Shown here: piece by piece, positions 33,342-45,151 of the stretch
Layout of the letters: each line of letters starts with the position of its first letter
Numbering within the stretch: the stretch's first letter is position 1
Source: Rhynchosporium graminicola
Lineage: Eukaryota > Ascomycota > Leotiomycetes > Helotiales > Ploettnerulaceae
Reading direction: 5' to 3'
Assembly: GCA_900074885.1 (NCBI GenBank)
Contig: FJUW01000018.1
Span: 379,748-443,747 of the forward strand
Length of the DNA stretch: 64,000 bases
Translations under genes and position numbers: made by a program
Notes under the pieces: model-generated
The model's database searches: none
The model's input: the letters and a program-made list of their open reading frames with translations, nothing else
What the model was told of the DNA's origin: nothing

Positions 33342-34459
33342 TCATAGAAAGTAATCCGGTAACTGGCTACCATCAGCAATCTTGTCCTGATTCAGCTGAT
33401 CTTTATGCAAATCATTCTCCGGCGCCGCGGCAAAAACGTTGAAGAACCTTTCTCCCGTATCGCTGACTTCTAACACACTCGCCATATTCCCACACCGATA
33501 ACAGTAATTCGGCGCGCTCCAGACGGTACTTAGGCGATCATCGTAGAGAACTTGGTAGCCTTCTTGGCAGAGTTGATGCGCGCGGAGGATATGCGACATG
33601 TTGTTTACTTCGAGGAACTTCTTGACGACTTGTGCGCCGAATGTGTAGCCTGCTCCGCGCGGAGAGAGGGAGAATTCGTCGCGCTCGGGATCGGGATCTG
33701 ACCAGACGAGGTCGGCCATTGGGCCTTCGTGGGGTATTTCGCGGAAGCGGTCGATGATTTTGATTTGGTCTATTGAGTGGATGGAGGGCGAGAGACCTAG
33801 GAAGCTTTTTGTCAACTAAATTCCAGGTTCCAGATGGCAATATATCGACATACCCCCATGGACGCAGAAGATCTGGTCGTTGATGACTACACTAAGTGTA
33901 AGGAAGTCAAACATATCCGTAAAGTAGTGCCAGACATTGGCGTTTCCATACTTCCTCGAACACTCGGTGTAAAATCCATATGACTGCGTAACTCCTCTCG
34001 ATTCATGATTGCCCCGGATCAAATGTACGCGGTGTGGGTATCGTAATTTCAGACAAACAAGAAGGGAAATCGTCTCTACGCTGAACATGCCTCTATCAAC
34101 ATAATCGCCTGCAAGAGTCAGCTTGCTTCAGTGAAATCCGAAAGTGTCGTCGCATACCAAGAAAAAGGTAGTTGGTATCGGGACAATATCCTCCAATCTT
34201 GAAGATCTCTATCAAGTCGTAGAATTGGCCGTGAATATCTCCCACGACTGTGACCGGAGCTTGGACGTGCACCACATTACTCTCCTGCATCAGGAGTTCC
34301 TTGGTCTTTGCACATATTGCCTCGATAACGGACTCGGCCAGGAGGTTCTTCTTATAGAGGCTTTCTATACATTGATCGAGATCAACCGAAGCTGGTGGGA
34401 TTAGCCTCAAAGCTGGCAGAGAAATAGCGCATGCCAAACTCACAAGGAAGGCCAGGCAT
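33342..34459 (-). CDS. PPG1: Ser/Thr protein phosphatase Ppg1 (PP2A-like catalytic subunit)
   Basis: This PP2A-like metallophosphatase works in the Far/STRIPAK-type complex in yeast. Exons are 34444-34459, 34158-34391, 33854-34108 and 33342-33796, in frame for 319 aa. Catalytic motifs are intact: [45 protein letters not shown] and [13 protein letters not shown], and the C-terminus is the methylatable DYFL. The N-terminus [15 protein letters not shown] and the segments [19 protein letters not shown] and NVFAAAPEN match Ppg1 better than PP2A, PP4 or Sit4. The 16-nt first exon (MPGLP plus one base) is the least certain part, although its ATG and splice sites are reasonable and the phase is correct. 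Confidence 0.93.
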
Positions 34460-34716
34460 ATTGGAAGCTCCAAATCGCGCCGTTTTGGATGGTACGAGGT
34501 ATTCACAAATCAATATGACGCTGAAGTATCAGGGATTATCGAAAGTGAGAGTGATAGCCGCCACAAAGCTCTGGTGCTGACCAGGGGTGGCTGGATGGGA
34601 GCTTGATGGAGCAGAATCTGGCTGTAAGGCGTTCTGGCGCAACAACATTGTCGCTTGGAAACAGCTTCAGTTCATGTTATGTTGTATTTATGTTGTGCTG
34701 TGATGGGTGATGGGTG

Positions 34717-34744
34717 ATGGATGGATGGATGGATGGATGGATGG
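34717..34744. repeat. (GGAT)n microsatellite
   Basis: About seven perfect ATGG/GGAT tetramers occur in a row in the PPG1 upstream region. Confidence 0.9.
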
Positions 34745-34950
34745 CTGGCTGTAGAGTAGAGATCTCGTTCGTCCTGGCTCAGTGACAGCTTCCGAAGAGC
34801 ATTTCAAGAAGTGGTGAGGCGGAGGAGCCGGAGTCGGTTGTCTATCACTGCCTATGCCTACTTACTTATACCTGAGATCGGGACGGAGGAAAGTAAGAAG
34901 TGGATGTCGGATGTTCAGTTGCAAGATGGTGACGGTGTTGCCGTACTGTA

Positions 34951-35000
34951 CCTTGCCTGACCTTACCTGACCTTACCTGACCTTACCTGACCTTACCTTA
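34951..35000. repeat. 10-bp tandem repeat CCTTACCTGA x5
   Basis: Five consecutive 10-bp units read CCTTRCCTGA, the first with one G and the last ending TTA. This is not the fungal telomere repeat TTAGGG and lies well inside a genic region. Confidence 0.9.
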
Positions 35001-35578
35001 GTACAGAATAGTGGTCGGGCAGGAGATCCCTGCCCGGAGCGCATAAATGTTGATCCGTTCCCAATCAAATTGTTGCTCACCATTATCTGGATTGTTCACG
35101 TTCACGTCCACGTTCACTTTCATCATCCTGCCGACGTACTCGTACTCGTACTCCTTTCCATACTCATCCTCTGCTTCATCTGTTCTTCTGTTGCTGGACC
35201 ATATCACATTCAACATGGGGCTGATGCACTTTCTCATGCACCGCGTTTGATTATGTTCACTTTGCTTGCTTGAGTTTTCGCTGTTAGGGATTGGTACTTT
35301 TTTTCATACAGAACTGAACTTAGAAGTCGCTGTCAAACGAGCGAGCGGGACGACACATGACATTCTTCATCCATCGCATAACCGCCGCACGCAAGCCCAT
35401 TGAAAGTTCTCAAGCTTGCTTTATTCACAGCTGAATGTCATTATCGATTCTCCTATTACATTGGTACCACATCTGATATCCAGGATATCTACCACGACCT
35501 ACCTCTAGCCATAGCACACTTTCTCTACTTGGCATCCTGATCTCACCCATACCCAGTCTATAACGACTGCCAGTGACC

Positions 35579-38500
35579 ATGGCATCAACGTCATGGAATC
35601 AGGCTGGCCAGCCTGGCATGTATCAGCAGAATACTGGTTACTACCAACAGCCATGCCAACAACCGGTCCACGTCCCAGCCCAGCAGTCAGTCCACCAAGT
35701 TCCACAGCCTGTTCAGCTAAGGAAAACAAATCCTCCCCCAGTATGCTTCAATTGTGGAGTTGAAGGACACTTTCTCGTTGCTTGCCCTAAGGCGACGCAA
35801 AAGGCTCCTGGGTAAGTCATGTTTTTTTTAAAGATGTTTGTTTAGTCTATCGTTCTTGTTTAAACTGGGCAGTGAGAGATGGGGAGGCCCTGTCGATTAT
35901 AACACACGTGCCGTGAAATACTCGCTGCTTCTCACCTTCGAGGCCATATCCTCCTTTTGAACCAATCTCGAGTTCAACAAAAGTTTTGTCAAATGCTCCC
36001 AAATTTATCATCATAAATCAGTTCGCGATGAGTCTTCACAAGGGACGTTCTGTTAACCGTCGTCGTCATAGGGGCTTTACTCCAAATCCAAGTCCATATC
36101 AACAGGTCCCAGGCCCGAATCAGCACAATCAGAACCATGCTTCGCAAGCTGGACCTACTCAACAGCCTCCGTATCAATTGACTCCCCAATATGGTAATTC
36201 AGGGCAGCAATATCCATACAATCCTCCGCAACCTCACCAAGCCCAACAACCACAGTACCCCTATGGCCAACCTCCTCAGTATGGACAGCCCGCTTTCCAG
36301 CCCGCTTTCCAGCCCGCTTTCCAGCAACCTTCGTACAACCAACGCCCTCCTGATGGACCACCTCACTTTAGCACTCCAGCTTACCATGGGCCACCTCAAC
36401 AATTTGCCCCGTCGGCTCCTGTGCCTTACCAACAACCATCAAATCCCTATCCACCTGTAAACGCTAGCTATGGAGGAGCTTACCAGGTACCACCCGTATC
36501 ATACCAGCCTCCACAGCCGGTCACAAATCAATGGAGTAATGCGGCACCTGCAGTACAGCCTACTTACCAACAGCAGCAACCTCATGGCTCTGGTCAGCGA
36601 GGATATTCTGGCCCCCCCATTCAACAGGCACAGAGATCGAGGTCAACTTCTCGGCAAGTTAGCCAAACCTTTGCACCCGCTCAACCAGGACACCCTCAAA
36701 CACCAAAGTCAAACTCTGGTAGTGCCCATCAAGCGTCACGTCGAGGCTCTATGGCAAGCCCGAAATCCAAGCCTGAAGATATGCAAGCGGCCTCAAGTCG
36801 AGCCAGCACACCATATGGTAGAAGTGGATCTGGCGATAGAATGCAGCTAGGTGGCCAATTGTTAACACCATCAGCCAGTCAGAATCAAGGCTTGGAGCAA
36901 AATTCACATGGTCAATCTGAGCAATTTAACGAGGAGGATTTGTTCAACTGGAACTTTAAACACATCTTTACTGAGCCTGCGAGAGACGAAACAGTAGAAC
37001 TTGCACAACCGCTGTCAGCAAACTTCAATTCGACTCCGGTACCTCTTGTCCAAGCATGGAGCACGGACGTGTCATCGATTTCGAGATATGCCAGAAAGGA
37101 CAATCTGAAGGAATTTATTCGACCTATCCGAGAATTGCCCCAGTGGTCATATTCACAAGAAGATCCCGCTTTCTCAGACTTCAAACGAGGTGGGCCGTCG
37201 ATTCCCTTAGAACACCTTCCTTATTGGATTACTGCGCACCATGAAGAGATGGATAGGCAGGTGATCGAAGAACCACCTCAGGAGCCACTAGAGACGGCCG
37301 TTGAGCCAACCGAACAATCTCGCAAGAGAGGACGCTCTGAAGAAGCCGAAGAATCCAGTCAAGACTACCACAATGAAGACAATGGAAGTGTTAAAGACGA
37401 GTTGTCGACCGATGAAGGGACCGGAACTTCGCGCGCCAAGCGCCTTAAGCAAGTGGCCGAAAAGGATGCAGATGAAATGATGTCGGTCCCGACTGCTCGA
37501 ACTCCAGTCATTGGCTACAGAAGTGGGACTCCATGTTTTGAGACTGAAGGTGATGCTTGGGCCCCAGAGCCTGGCGAAACGGCTAGTACTCCTCAAGATC
37601 CGACAGAAGCGCTGTTGGCTTCGTTAGGGGTGACTGGCTCGCCTAAGCCGATCAGGAAAGAGTCTATTCCAGCCTACATGTATAACTTGGAAGAGGCTCC
37701 ACGTCCTTCTCAGTTAACCCAGCCAATAGTTGCTACACAAGAGAATCCCAAATTGTCTCCGGATTCGCAACCTGTCCGTGAATCTTCAACTACCCAGCAG
37801 TCAGCTCCCGCAGTTACAAACGGCCGCCCTGTGAACAACGACATTAGTCCTCCGGTGAACGATCAAAATGCTCCTACCAGGCATCATCAATACGGACCTG
37901 AAATGAACACAAGCTTTCCGCTAGGTCAAACAATTAATGCTCAGTATGGCCCTCAAACCGTGAACAGACATCAAGCACCATCAATAAATCACCAATATGG
38001 AGCTCCTGTGAGCGGTCCTTACGTGAATGGTCAGGGTGCAAATCCGCCCTATGGTAACCCACCAGTAGGAAACTTTTCGCAGGGTCAGCAGTATCGTGGC
38101 ACTGCACATATTCCCTATCAGAATGGACCGCCTCAGAATTATGGACAGCCTCCGAACGGACCTCATGTAAATGGGCCATCACCACCAAATAATTACGGGC
38201 CTCCACAGCAGGATCAGAGTCAATGGGCGCCACCCTCACACCAACCCTACACCCATGGCAGAACTGCTTATGCACCACTAGGTCATACTCCATACCCTCA
38301 GCCGAATGCTCCATATGTGAATCAACCTCATGTTCCCGCAAATGGCCCGTACCAGACTCCGCCTGGACCATATTATCCGCCCGGTCCTCCCCAGTATGCA
38401 CAGCAATCAGGTTCTTACTATGGTAACGGCGCACCCATCGCCAGTAATCATGGCCTACCAACACAGGAAAGCCCTACCCAGCATGTTCCGCCTCAGCATG

Positions 38501-39084
38501 CTCAATACAATCCAAATATGCAATTCGGTAGCGCTTCACAGCCTCAGTTCGGCCAAAACCAAGCAGGTCCCTACCACAGTGGCAATGGTCCACCAGGTGA
38601 TGCTATGCTCACGAGCGATCGACCCCAACAGTCTGTATGTGGTCCTTACGGGAATGCTCCACCGCGTCAAGATTCTGGGTATATGAGTGCTAGAGAGCCT
38701 TATAGCAACGAGACTAGCCCTCACGACTGTAACAGAAATCACAGCCATCCAGTTCCACCTCTCCATTCGACTATGGACGGAACTTCAAGTCCTAAGCCCG
38801 AGCATCCATCGAAGGAAGAGGAGAATGAGTCAAGTCTGGAAATGACCCGTAAAGACAGTGATACTGGATCTCCGGTTATGACTCCGACAGGAACGCCTTT
38901 AAGTCCTACTTCAAAGGAAATTTTGGGCATGTTGGAGGGCGAACCTAACTCGGCAGATGTAAGAAGGGCCAAGGCTGCGGCTCGCAAGATGAGAAGACCA
39001 CAGCCAGTTGTCGCTGAGGCATACAGGTTCGCGATTCTTTATCGTAGTGATTTCAAAGCTAATCTTCATAGTCGTCGTTGGTAA
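35579..39084 (+). CDS. Pro/Gln/Tyr-rich protein with N-terminal CCHC zinc knuckle
   Basis: This is a hypothetical RNA- or nucleic-acid-binding protein. Exons are 35579-35811, 36072-39026 and 39072-39084, in frame for 1066 aa. Near the N-terminus a retroviral-type zinc knuckle is complete: C56-C59-H64-C69 in CFNCGVEGHFLVACP. Most of the rest is low-complexity, rich in Gln, Pro, Tyr, Asn and Gly and prion-like, with three perfect PAFQ repeats. A more ordered block (FNEEDLFNWNFKHIF to PLEHLPYWITAHHEEMD) lies at about 280-395. The conserved-looking C-terminus includes GTPLSPTSKEILGMLEG and RRAKAAARKMRR; the last intron, with a CTAAT branch site, gives the end AYSRRW. The first intron (260 bp) was chosen because it joins the frames with an AG acceptor; other acceptors nearby break frame. 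The exact function is unknown. Confidence 0.78.
36289..36324 (+). repeat. 12-bp coding tandem repeat x3 (PAFQ)
   Basis: Three identical 12-bp units, CCCGCTTTCCAG, encode PAFQ-PAFQ-PAFQ inside the low-complexity part of the zinc-knuckle protein. Identity at the nucleotide level suggests recent slippage. Confidence 0.95.
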
Positions 39085-39678
39085 AGGAAGTCAAGTTCGC
39101 GAAAGACTTTCGACATCTTGATCTGGCTTAGGAATATGTAGCCTACCTCTGACACTTTTTTTTGAAGCCTTTTCAGGGTTACGCAAGCCTTCAAGTTGAT
39201 GGTCCGTTGCCGAGCAAAATTTTTCTTCTCTTTGTAGAGTATTCTTGTATTTGATCATTAATCGGACGATTAAGCGTTCCGTTTCGAGGAAAGGCTTCGC
39301 AATCTGTATTTCCGTTAGGCGTACGTTTTAGTCGTTTTGTACTATGCTTCTTTTTGCATTGCGGATTGGCTTTACTCTGCTTCCTTTTACTTTGGGAGAC
39401 CATTATCTGGCCGTACTTCATTATGCTTCTAGAAGGTCAAAGCCACATTCTTGCTAGCTAGCCTAAGACGGCTTTTTGCTGCTGTTAGTGTAAAGAAACA
39501 ATGAAAGCACACTCATGGCTCCTAATGCCAGAATTCTTCTTCCCTGTATTTCCCAGTGCTACGTGTAAAATGTTGTTCATGACTCTCAAGAGTTGCCGTT
39601 ATCTTCGCAACGTGTACGTTTGAATGTAAAAGTCATTATGTGATTATTGGAATTACGATGCTTGATTGATTTTGCTAC
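39085..39678. other. Intergenic between convergent genes
   Basis: About 590 bp of 3' flank is shared by the zinc-knuckle gene and AP-3 beta. It is T-rich on the plus strand, with no gene or notable repeat. Confidence 0.5.
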
Positions 39679-42312
39679 TTATTTCACAAGTCTATCATGT
39701 TCCTTTTCATCGCTGCTTTCCTCCTCGGCGTCTGATGCCTCCTCACTGGAGTCCTCTTCGCTTTCATCTTCATCTTGATCTTCATTTTCGTCATCCGTCT
39801 CTTCCTCCTCGCTCTCTTCCTCGGCTTCGCCTTCTGCTAACCAGTCGTCGAGTGTCTTCTCTTTCCCACTTCCAGGAGCAGCACCGATTCCATTCGAAGC
39901 AGACGGCGATGTCCCTGGCCTCAAATCTTTGACGGCTGAATCTAGACGCTCACCAGCAGGTACGACTCTATTCGATTCATATTCGATCTTAGTCACATCA
40001 CCCTCACGCAATGATGGATCAGGCTCCTCGCCTGCTTTCACCCAGTCTGGCATTGCTTCGTAGCCTCGCAGGCCGTGCAGACCACCATCCTCACCTATGA
40101 CTAGACTTGCAGAGCCAAGCATGAAACCTTTGCGGCTTTCTGAGGGGCTGGGGGTGTGTGGTACTGGTTTAGGAGCGAGCAGCATGAGGCTTGCTAGCTG
40201 GGCAGAGGATGGGACGCTCAGAAGCGACTTGTAGAGACGTGTGCGATCTCGCAGGTCATAGGAGGTATCGTACCGTGCGAGTAAAAGGATATAGTTCCAC
40301 AACAGAGCGATAGGGTGTTCTGGTTCAGGAAGAGGCGGTGAAAAAGAGGTCTGAGATGGCCCATCAAGCTCAGCGAATCCCTCATTGCCTCCTCCATGCG
40401 AGTAATCCGGCGAGGCTAGTGGTATTACAACAGTAGGTTTCTGGGGTTCAGGTTCCGATCGGTTAAGATGATGAAGGTAAACCTTGGCAGCAAGCAGAAC
40501 AATCTGCAGTTTTGCTGGTTCCGCCTCATCTGCGAAGCCCTTGGCCAGGATCCGCAGCACGTCTGCGGCGATGTTATCCTCGCCATCATTGCCAGCGAAT
40601 TCTCCCACCAGCCAAATGATAGATGCCCGAGCCTGAGGATTCGTCGCTGTATCAAGGTTCTTCGCTAAGCGAATAACCGTATTTGTATGAGAAGCTGGAT
40701 CTTGCTGTATCAAGTGCCTGATGACAGTCAGAGACTCAGCCACTAGATTCCCGTCCAAACTCGTAATCTGCTTCAGGAGAAGACGTAGACATCTCGCCGA
40801 TGTCCTGACATCACTCTGGGCACATCTCCCAATAGCTCTGACAGCTTCACGGACCAGTCCCTTCTCCGAGCCCTGGGAGAAATGCTCCAGCTCGTTCAAA
40901 ATTAGACTTTTCAGGTAAGGATCGCAGTATGGAAATATTAGCGTAAGCAGTTCCAGCTTCAGCTCCCAGACTTGTGGTGGATCCGTAGAGTGAACTAAGA
41001 AATGAGATGCGTATTGGACGAATGCTTCGGGCCGCGTGAGACACACCGAGACGATATTGAAGAGTGCCATGTGTTGAATATCCTGCGGGCCGCGTAATAA
41101 TGCTACCAGAGGTCCGATTGAGAGGTTGACGTATTCCTGCGTCCCGAGATTGACATAGCATCTTGTGACTGCGACCACGACTGCTGAATTCCGACTCTGT
41201 AAAAGAGGTTTGATAGTCTTCAGCAACATCTCAAGATCTGGATCAAGGACCTGCTCTACCTCTCCTGCCTCCATTTGCTCCTCTTCCCTATCCTTCTCCT
41301 CATCATCCTCATAAAATCCTTTGGTAGATGCACCTTTCCCGTTACTCCTGCCCACCACTCTCGTCCTCCTCGGAAAGCACTTCCTCGCATAAACACTCAT
41401 CAATCTCAGCGTAGCCAACTGACTCCACTCATCCATATCCACCACCTTCCTCACCAGTCCCCTATAATGCACATGCACCAAATCCAATCTCTCGGGACAA
41501 ACCTCCAGAAAAGAAGTAACCGCCGCCCCCGCAACAAAATACTGTTTATCACCCAACAGCACCCCAAGATACTCAATCAACTGGCCCCTCGTTCCCGGAT
41601 CTAATCTGTAGCACTTCGGCACTGCTAAAGCAGCAGCTTTCCGTACATGTGGACTCATGTCCCCAAGACCTTTCTTGATGGCTAAAGAGACGATTTGGGA
41701 TATTACAGGAACGCGGATCCCAGACATGGTTTTCAGGGCGAGGGCGCGGATTGCGGGGGATTGGTCGGAGAGAGACTTTTGGATCGTGTTTATGGAGAGG
41801 AGGGCGAGGTCGGGCTCGGATTCGGCGTGGGCAAGGAGGTAGATGTAGACGAGTTTCTTGATTTCGATGTTGGGAGAGGCGACGTTTTTGACTACGGAGG
41901 AGAAGAAGGGGAGGGTTGGAAGGGAGCGGTACATCATCTGTTGTTGGTAGTTCAGTCAGTGGGTGGGCGTTGCTATTTATTACTTTGGAGGGATAGGTAT
42001 AGGGACTGTTTATGAGTTGGACATGGCTTGGGGACCAAACAGCCAAACGTACCGAGATAACCTTCCTTAACCCATCCAGGACTTCTCTCTCATTCCTGCT
42101 ATCTAGTAGTTTCTTGATCTGCGCAGCTGGGAGAGTCTTGACCGTCGAAGAGCGAGAGCTCCTCGCTGATTGGGCAGCATCGAGAGTCAATTCTCTTGCT
42201 ACAAAAGAAGCAGGTGAGCGCATGTTCCTCGCTGGGCTTTTGATAGATACATGTTATAGGAGGGTAACATACCGCTTTCCAGCAAGCTGGATATTCGAGA
42301 AATTGACTCCAT
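39679..42312 (-). CDS. APL6: AP-3 adaptor complex beta subunit
   Basis: This is the beta-3 adaptin of the AP-3 coat, which sorts cargo from Golgi/endosomes to the vacuole. Exons are 42273-42312, 42053-42198 and 39679-41937, in frame for 814 aa, close to yeast Apl6. The N-terminus MESISRISSLLESARELTLD and LLDSRNEREVLDGLRKVIS lead into the adaptin HEAT trunk (SPNIEIKKLVYIYLLAHAE, LALLSINTIQKSLSDQSP, RALALKTMSGIRV, SPHVRKAAALAVPKCY). Between about 270 and 300 is an acidic insertion, and the C-terminus is a long Glu/Asp/Ser tail (EEESEEEETDDENED) typical of the AP-3 beta hinge. There is no folded ear domain after it, as in fungal relatives. No lesion is seen. Confidence 0.92.
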
Positions 42313-42607
42313 GGAGAAGTAGCCCTGCGCCCTGCGGTCGTTGGTGAACAATAAGTGAGGTCGCGTGGAGCGGAGTCTGGAGCTTGATATTCTTAGTGGG
42401 GCTGGGCCCGATGATGGCACTTCAAGGTTCACTTGATCTACCGCCAGGAACAACTGTACCCAATTAATTCTCCGTCGTAAACACAACAGTCGAAGTTGTA
42501 CTACGAAGCTGCCACCCCTAGAATTGTTATCTAGCTATAGAAGACCTTGATATAGCAACTTCAATTTGACATCAACTAATAACCAGCACTAACATCAAGG
42601 CAGTCTC
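42313..42607. other. Divergent promoter, AP-3 beta / hypothetical gene
   Basis: This compact region of about 300 bp lies between the AP-3 beta start and the upstream ORF of the next gene. No repeats or RNA genes are seen. Confidence 0.4.
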
Positions 42608-42706
42608 ATGCCTCGATTCCTAAACGACATCTACCCCTCCATCCCAATCACCAACCTCACCTCTCTCCCAAAACCCAGAACCAAATGCCGCAACCACTTG
42701 CCCTAA
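42608..42706 (+). promoter_or_regulatory. Upstream ORF overlapping the main start codon
   Basis: An ATG at 42608 opens a 32-codon frame that ends at TAA 42704-42706, 19 bases after the downstream start at 42685 and in another frame. No GT donor lies between the two ATGs, so an intron within this segment cannot merge the frames. If the mRNA begins upstream, this uORF should reduce translation of the main ORF. Confidence 0.5.
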
Positions 42707-43497
42707 CACCCGCCCTCCCTTCCGAGCTTCTCAGCTACATCCTCTCGCACCAAATCTACCCAACGACGCTCATAATCTGCGACTCGCGAGCGAACTTCCT
42801 CTCCTCGCTACAGAGATGTATGCCGAACACCGTACAACGACAACCTCCTCTGTACGTGGAGGGCTCGTCTTCTATTTCTGGAGATGACACAGCAGTAGAT
42901 ACAGACCGAGATATCCGAGCAGCCCATGACGCAGAAACCACACGACAGCAAGCCCTTCACCATCCTCTCCTCGTAGCAACACTCCACCAAATCCTCACCT
43001 CGCGCTTCATAAACTTGGTCTTCGTCCCCACACTGTCGCATCTTCGCGCTTACTTATCTGTCTTCTCTGGTGAGGTAGAACAGGGAGACAGACCACCTCA
43101 AGCGCAGAAGCAATTCGAGAAGAAGGGGAATAGGACGTCGCTGTTAGTGGTGTATGGGCTGGTGGGCATGCATAGGGATACGAGTGAGTGGAGCGCGCAG
43201 GGACTGGGAAATAGTGTCGCGGCATTGGTGGACGCTGGATGGAGGGGTGGGAGGGGAGTGGTGGCTGTAGAGGAGAGGGAGTGTGACAGCGATAGTGATG
43301 TTAGGGACGGGGAGGAGGGTGTGGAAGGGAAGAGGACGGGGTGGGATGAGAGATTGCCGATGTTGAACGGGAGTGTTAAGCGAATTGGGTTGGAGAGTGA
43401 GGATGGTGGGTGGAGTGGAAGGACTGTGGAGGTTGGCAGAGTGTTGGGCAGGTGGTTTAGATTTGAAAGGGGGGAGTGGGATCAAGCAATCGAGTGA
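42685..43497 (+). CDS. Hypothetical protein, possibly RecA-fold-like
   Basis: This is a single-exon, 270-aa protein I cannot name. Segments ELLSYILSHQIYPTTLIICD, HPLLVATLHQILTS, INLVFVPTLSHLRAYL and SLLVVYGLVGMHRDTSEWSA alternate predicted helix and hydrophobic strand like a small Rossmann/RecA-type fold. That raises, weakly, a link to divergent Rad51 paralogues or Elp4/6-type subunits. No Walker A motif is visible, so ATP binding is unlikely. Residues 195-230 are a low-complexity Glu/Asp/Gly stretch. The start at 42685 is the first ATG in frame and is overlapped by an upstream ORF. It runs convergently towards NUF2 with only about 170 bp between stop codons. Confidence 0.6.
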   Translation: MPQPLALTPALPSELLSYILSHQIYPTTLIICDSRANFLSSLQRCMPNTVQRQPPLYVEGSSSISGDDTAVDTDRDIRAAHDAETTRQQALHHPLLVATLHQILTSRFINLVFVPTLSHLRAYLSVFSGEVEQGDRPPQAQKQFEKKGNRTSLLVVYGLVGMHRDTSEWSAQGLGNSVAALVDAGWRGGRGVVAVEERECDSDSDVRDGEEGVEGKRTGWDERLPMLNGSVKRIGLESEDGGWSGRTVEVGRVLGRWFRFERGEWDQAIE

Positions 43498-43666
43498 TAT
43501 GCTAATTTGGCAAGCTGGGATGTACCACATTATAGTGTGAACTTGTGGTCATAATCATGCCTATCAACAGGTATACCAAAACGCCTTTCCTGACCTATCC
43601 CGGTACCCATCCATCCTTGAAAACTCTAACCAAAAAGAACCAGAAGATTTGCATAGCAGCCTTTGC

Positions 43667-45151
43667 TCAAATGGATTGCTCCATTTCTTTTATGTATAAC
43701 TTGATATGCGAATCCATCTTCAAGAATTCGTCATGTGAGCTGTGAATTTCGTTCTCGATGTTCTCTTTCAAATCCGCCATCTAAAAGGGTCAGTATTAAA
43801 TCGCAAGGACAAGAATAGGAACAAACCTTCTTCTCTGTTTGCTCTATTCGTACCCTCCTCCTCTCCATCTCACGACCCTTCTCCGATCTCTCTTCCGTTA
43901 ACTTCCTATGGACTGCACGAAGCTCCTCCATTCTTTCCTTAGCACTCATGGCTTTCTCCTTGCTGCCCTCTCGAAGCTTATCTGTTCGCTCCATCCATTT
44001 GGACAACTGCCGTCGTAGTAATCCCTCTGTTCTCTCAACTTCCCTGACATTATTGCCTCGTTCTCCGAGAGCATCTCTTTGTCGGGCAATCCGCACATTC
44101 TCTTCCTCTTCCTTTGATAACTCGGCCGATATCTCATCTAACAGCTTGATGCACGATGCCACATCTGAGGAAACAACAGTGAAAGTGTCCGTCGAAGTTT
44201 GAAGTGCTCTTGCACGTCGATCCATGGCGTCGATCTGACTCTTCTCCGCATTCAGAGCATTGCTCAACTCTGTGAGGGAAGCTTGAAGAGCAGCTGGAGA
44301 TTGAAGAACATAGGGCCGTAGTTTTGCGCTTTCTTGTCTTAATAGAAGAGTGTTTGCAGTCTTATCCTCCAGAATGGCTGTCATCTCGCTCTTCTTAAGC
44401 TTGACATTCTCAAATCGACGAGTCACTTTCTCCTGACTCTGGCGTAAGTCCAAAAGGCGTTGTTTTAATTCCTCGTTCCGCTTCACTTTCTCCGCAACAT
44501 GAGCCTCCATCGCCTTCTTATTCCGTCGCATCTCTTCCAGACGTGCCTCCATATCCTGATTCTCCATATACAGCGTCTCGATGCGCACCTTGGTCGTCTC
44601 CGCCTTGTTAAAATGCTCATCAATCACCACAGTCTGACTTTCTCTAAACCTCACAAAATTGATGATATACGAGAAGATCTTGACGAGACGTTCATGGGTC
44701 GGCTTATAAAGGTCCTGGAATGAGAAATCCGTGACGCCGCACTCGATTAGAAGTTTGCGCAGACTGATGTAGAAGCCCATGAGATTGCGTGTCTCCCCTG
44801 GAATCATGTCCATGTATTCGCCACACACATCTTCCGCAGCTGCGCGCATTGCTGGATCGACCGTCTCGCGAGTCGCATTCATGAGGAGTTCCGCGAACCA
44901 TTCGAAGATCATTTGGATTTGCTGAGGATTAGGCTTCTGAAGATCTGCGACTGTAAAGGGAACGCCTATGTCGCTGATACATCCTACGATTTCCTTGTCG
45001 GGCTGTTCTGGCTGTCAGTCTGCACTCTGAGAGTAAAGTGGAAGGACGCGCATACCAGCTTCATGAATGCATCGCTATCATCCTCTTTCTTTTTGCTGCG
45101 ATTATGTTGCTGCATATTGGGTACTATGCTCATTCGCGGATTGTAGGACAT
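43667..45151 (-). CDS. NUF2: Kinetochore protein Nuf2 (Ndc80 complex)
   Basis: Nuf2 pairs with Ndc80 to bind microtubules at the outer kinetochore. Exons are 45056-45151, 43827-45002 and 43667-43780, in frame for 461 aa, the family's usual size. After a short basic leader with [16 protein letters not shown], the calponin-homology-like head contains [57 protein letters not shown] and [11 protein letters not shown]. The rest is a long coiled coil. The last 38-codon exon restores the expected terminus ([15 protein letters not shown] ... [15 protein letters not shown]); without that intron the frame ends early in unrelated sequence. No lesion is present. Confidence 0.95.

Larger units (their letters stand above)
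34460..35578. other. Divergent promoter region with microsatellites
   Basis: This 1.1-kb region lies between divergent PPG1 and the zinc-knuckle gene. It contains a (GGAT)n run and a 10-bp tandem array, noted separately. Short frames here have no motifs. Confidence 0.45.

Noticed and set aside
34951..35000. Interstitial telomere-like array
   Set aside because: The unit CCTTACCTGA is not TTAGGG/CCCTAA; it is an ordinary 10-bp tandem repeat.
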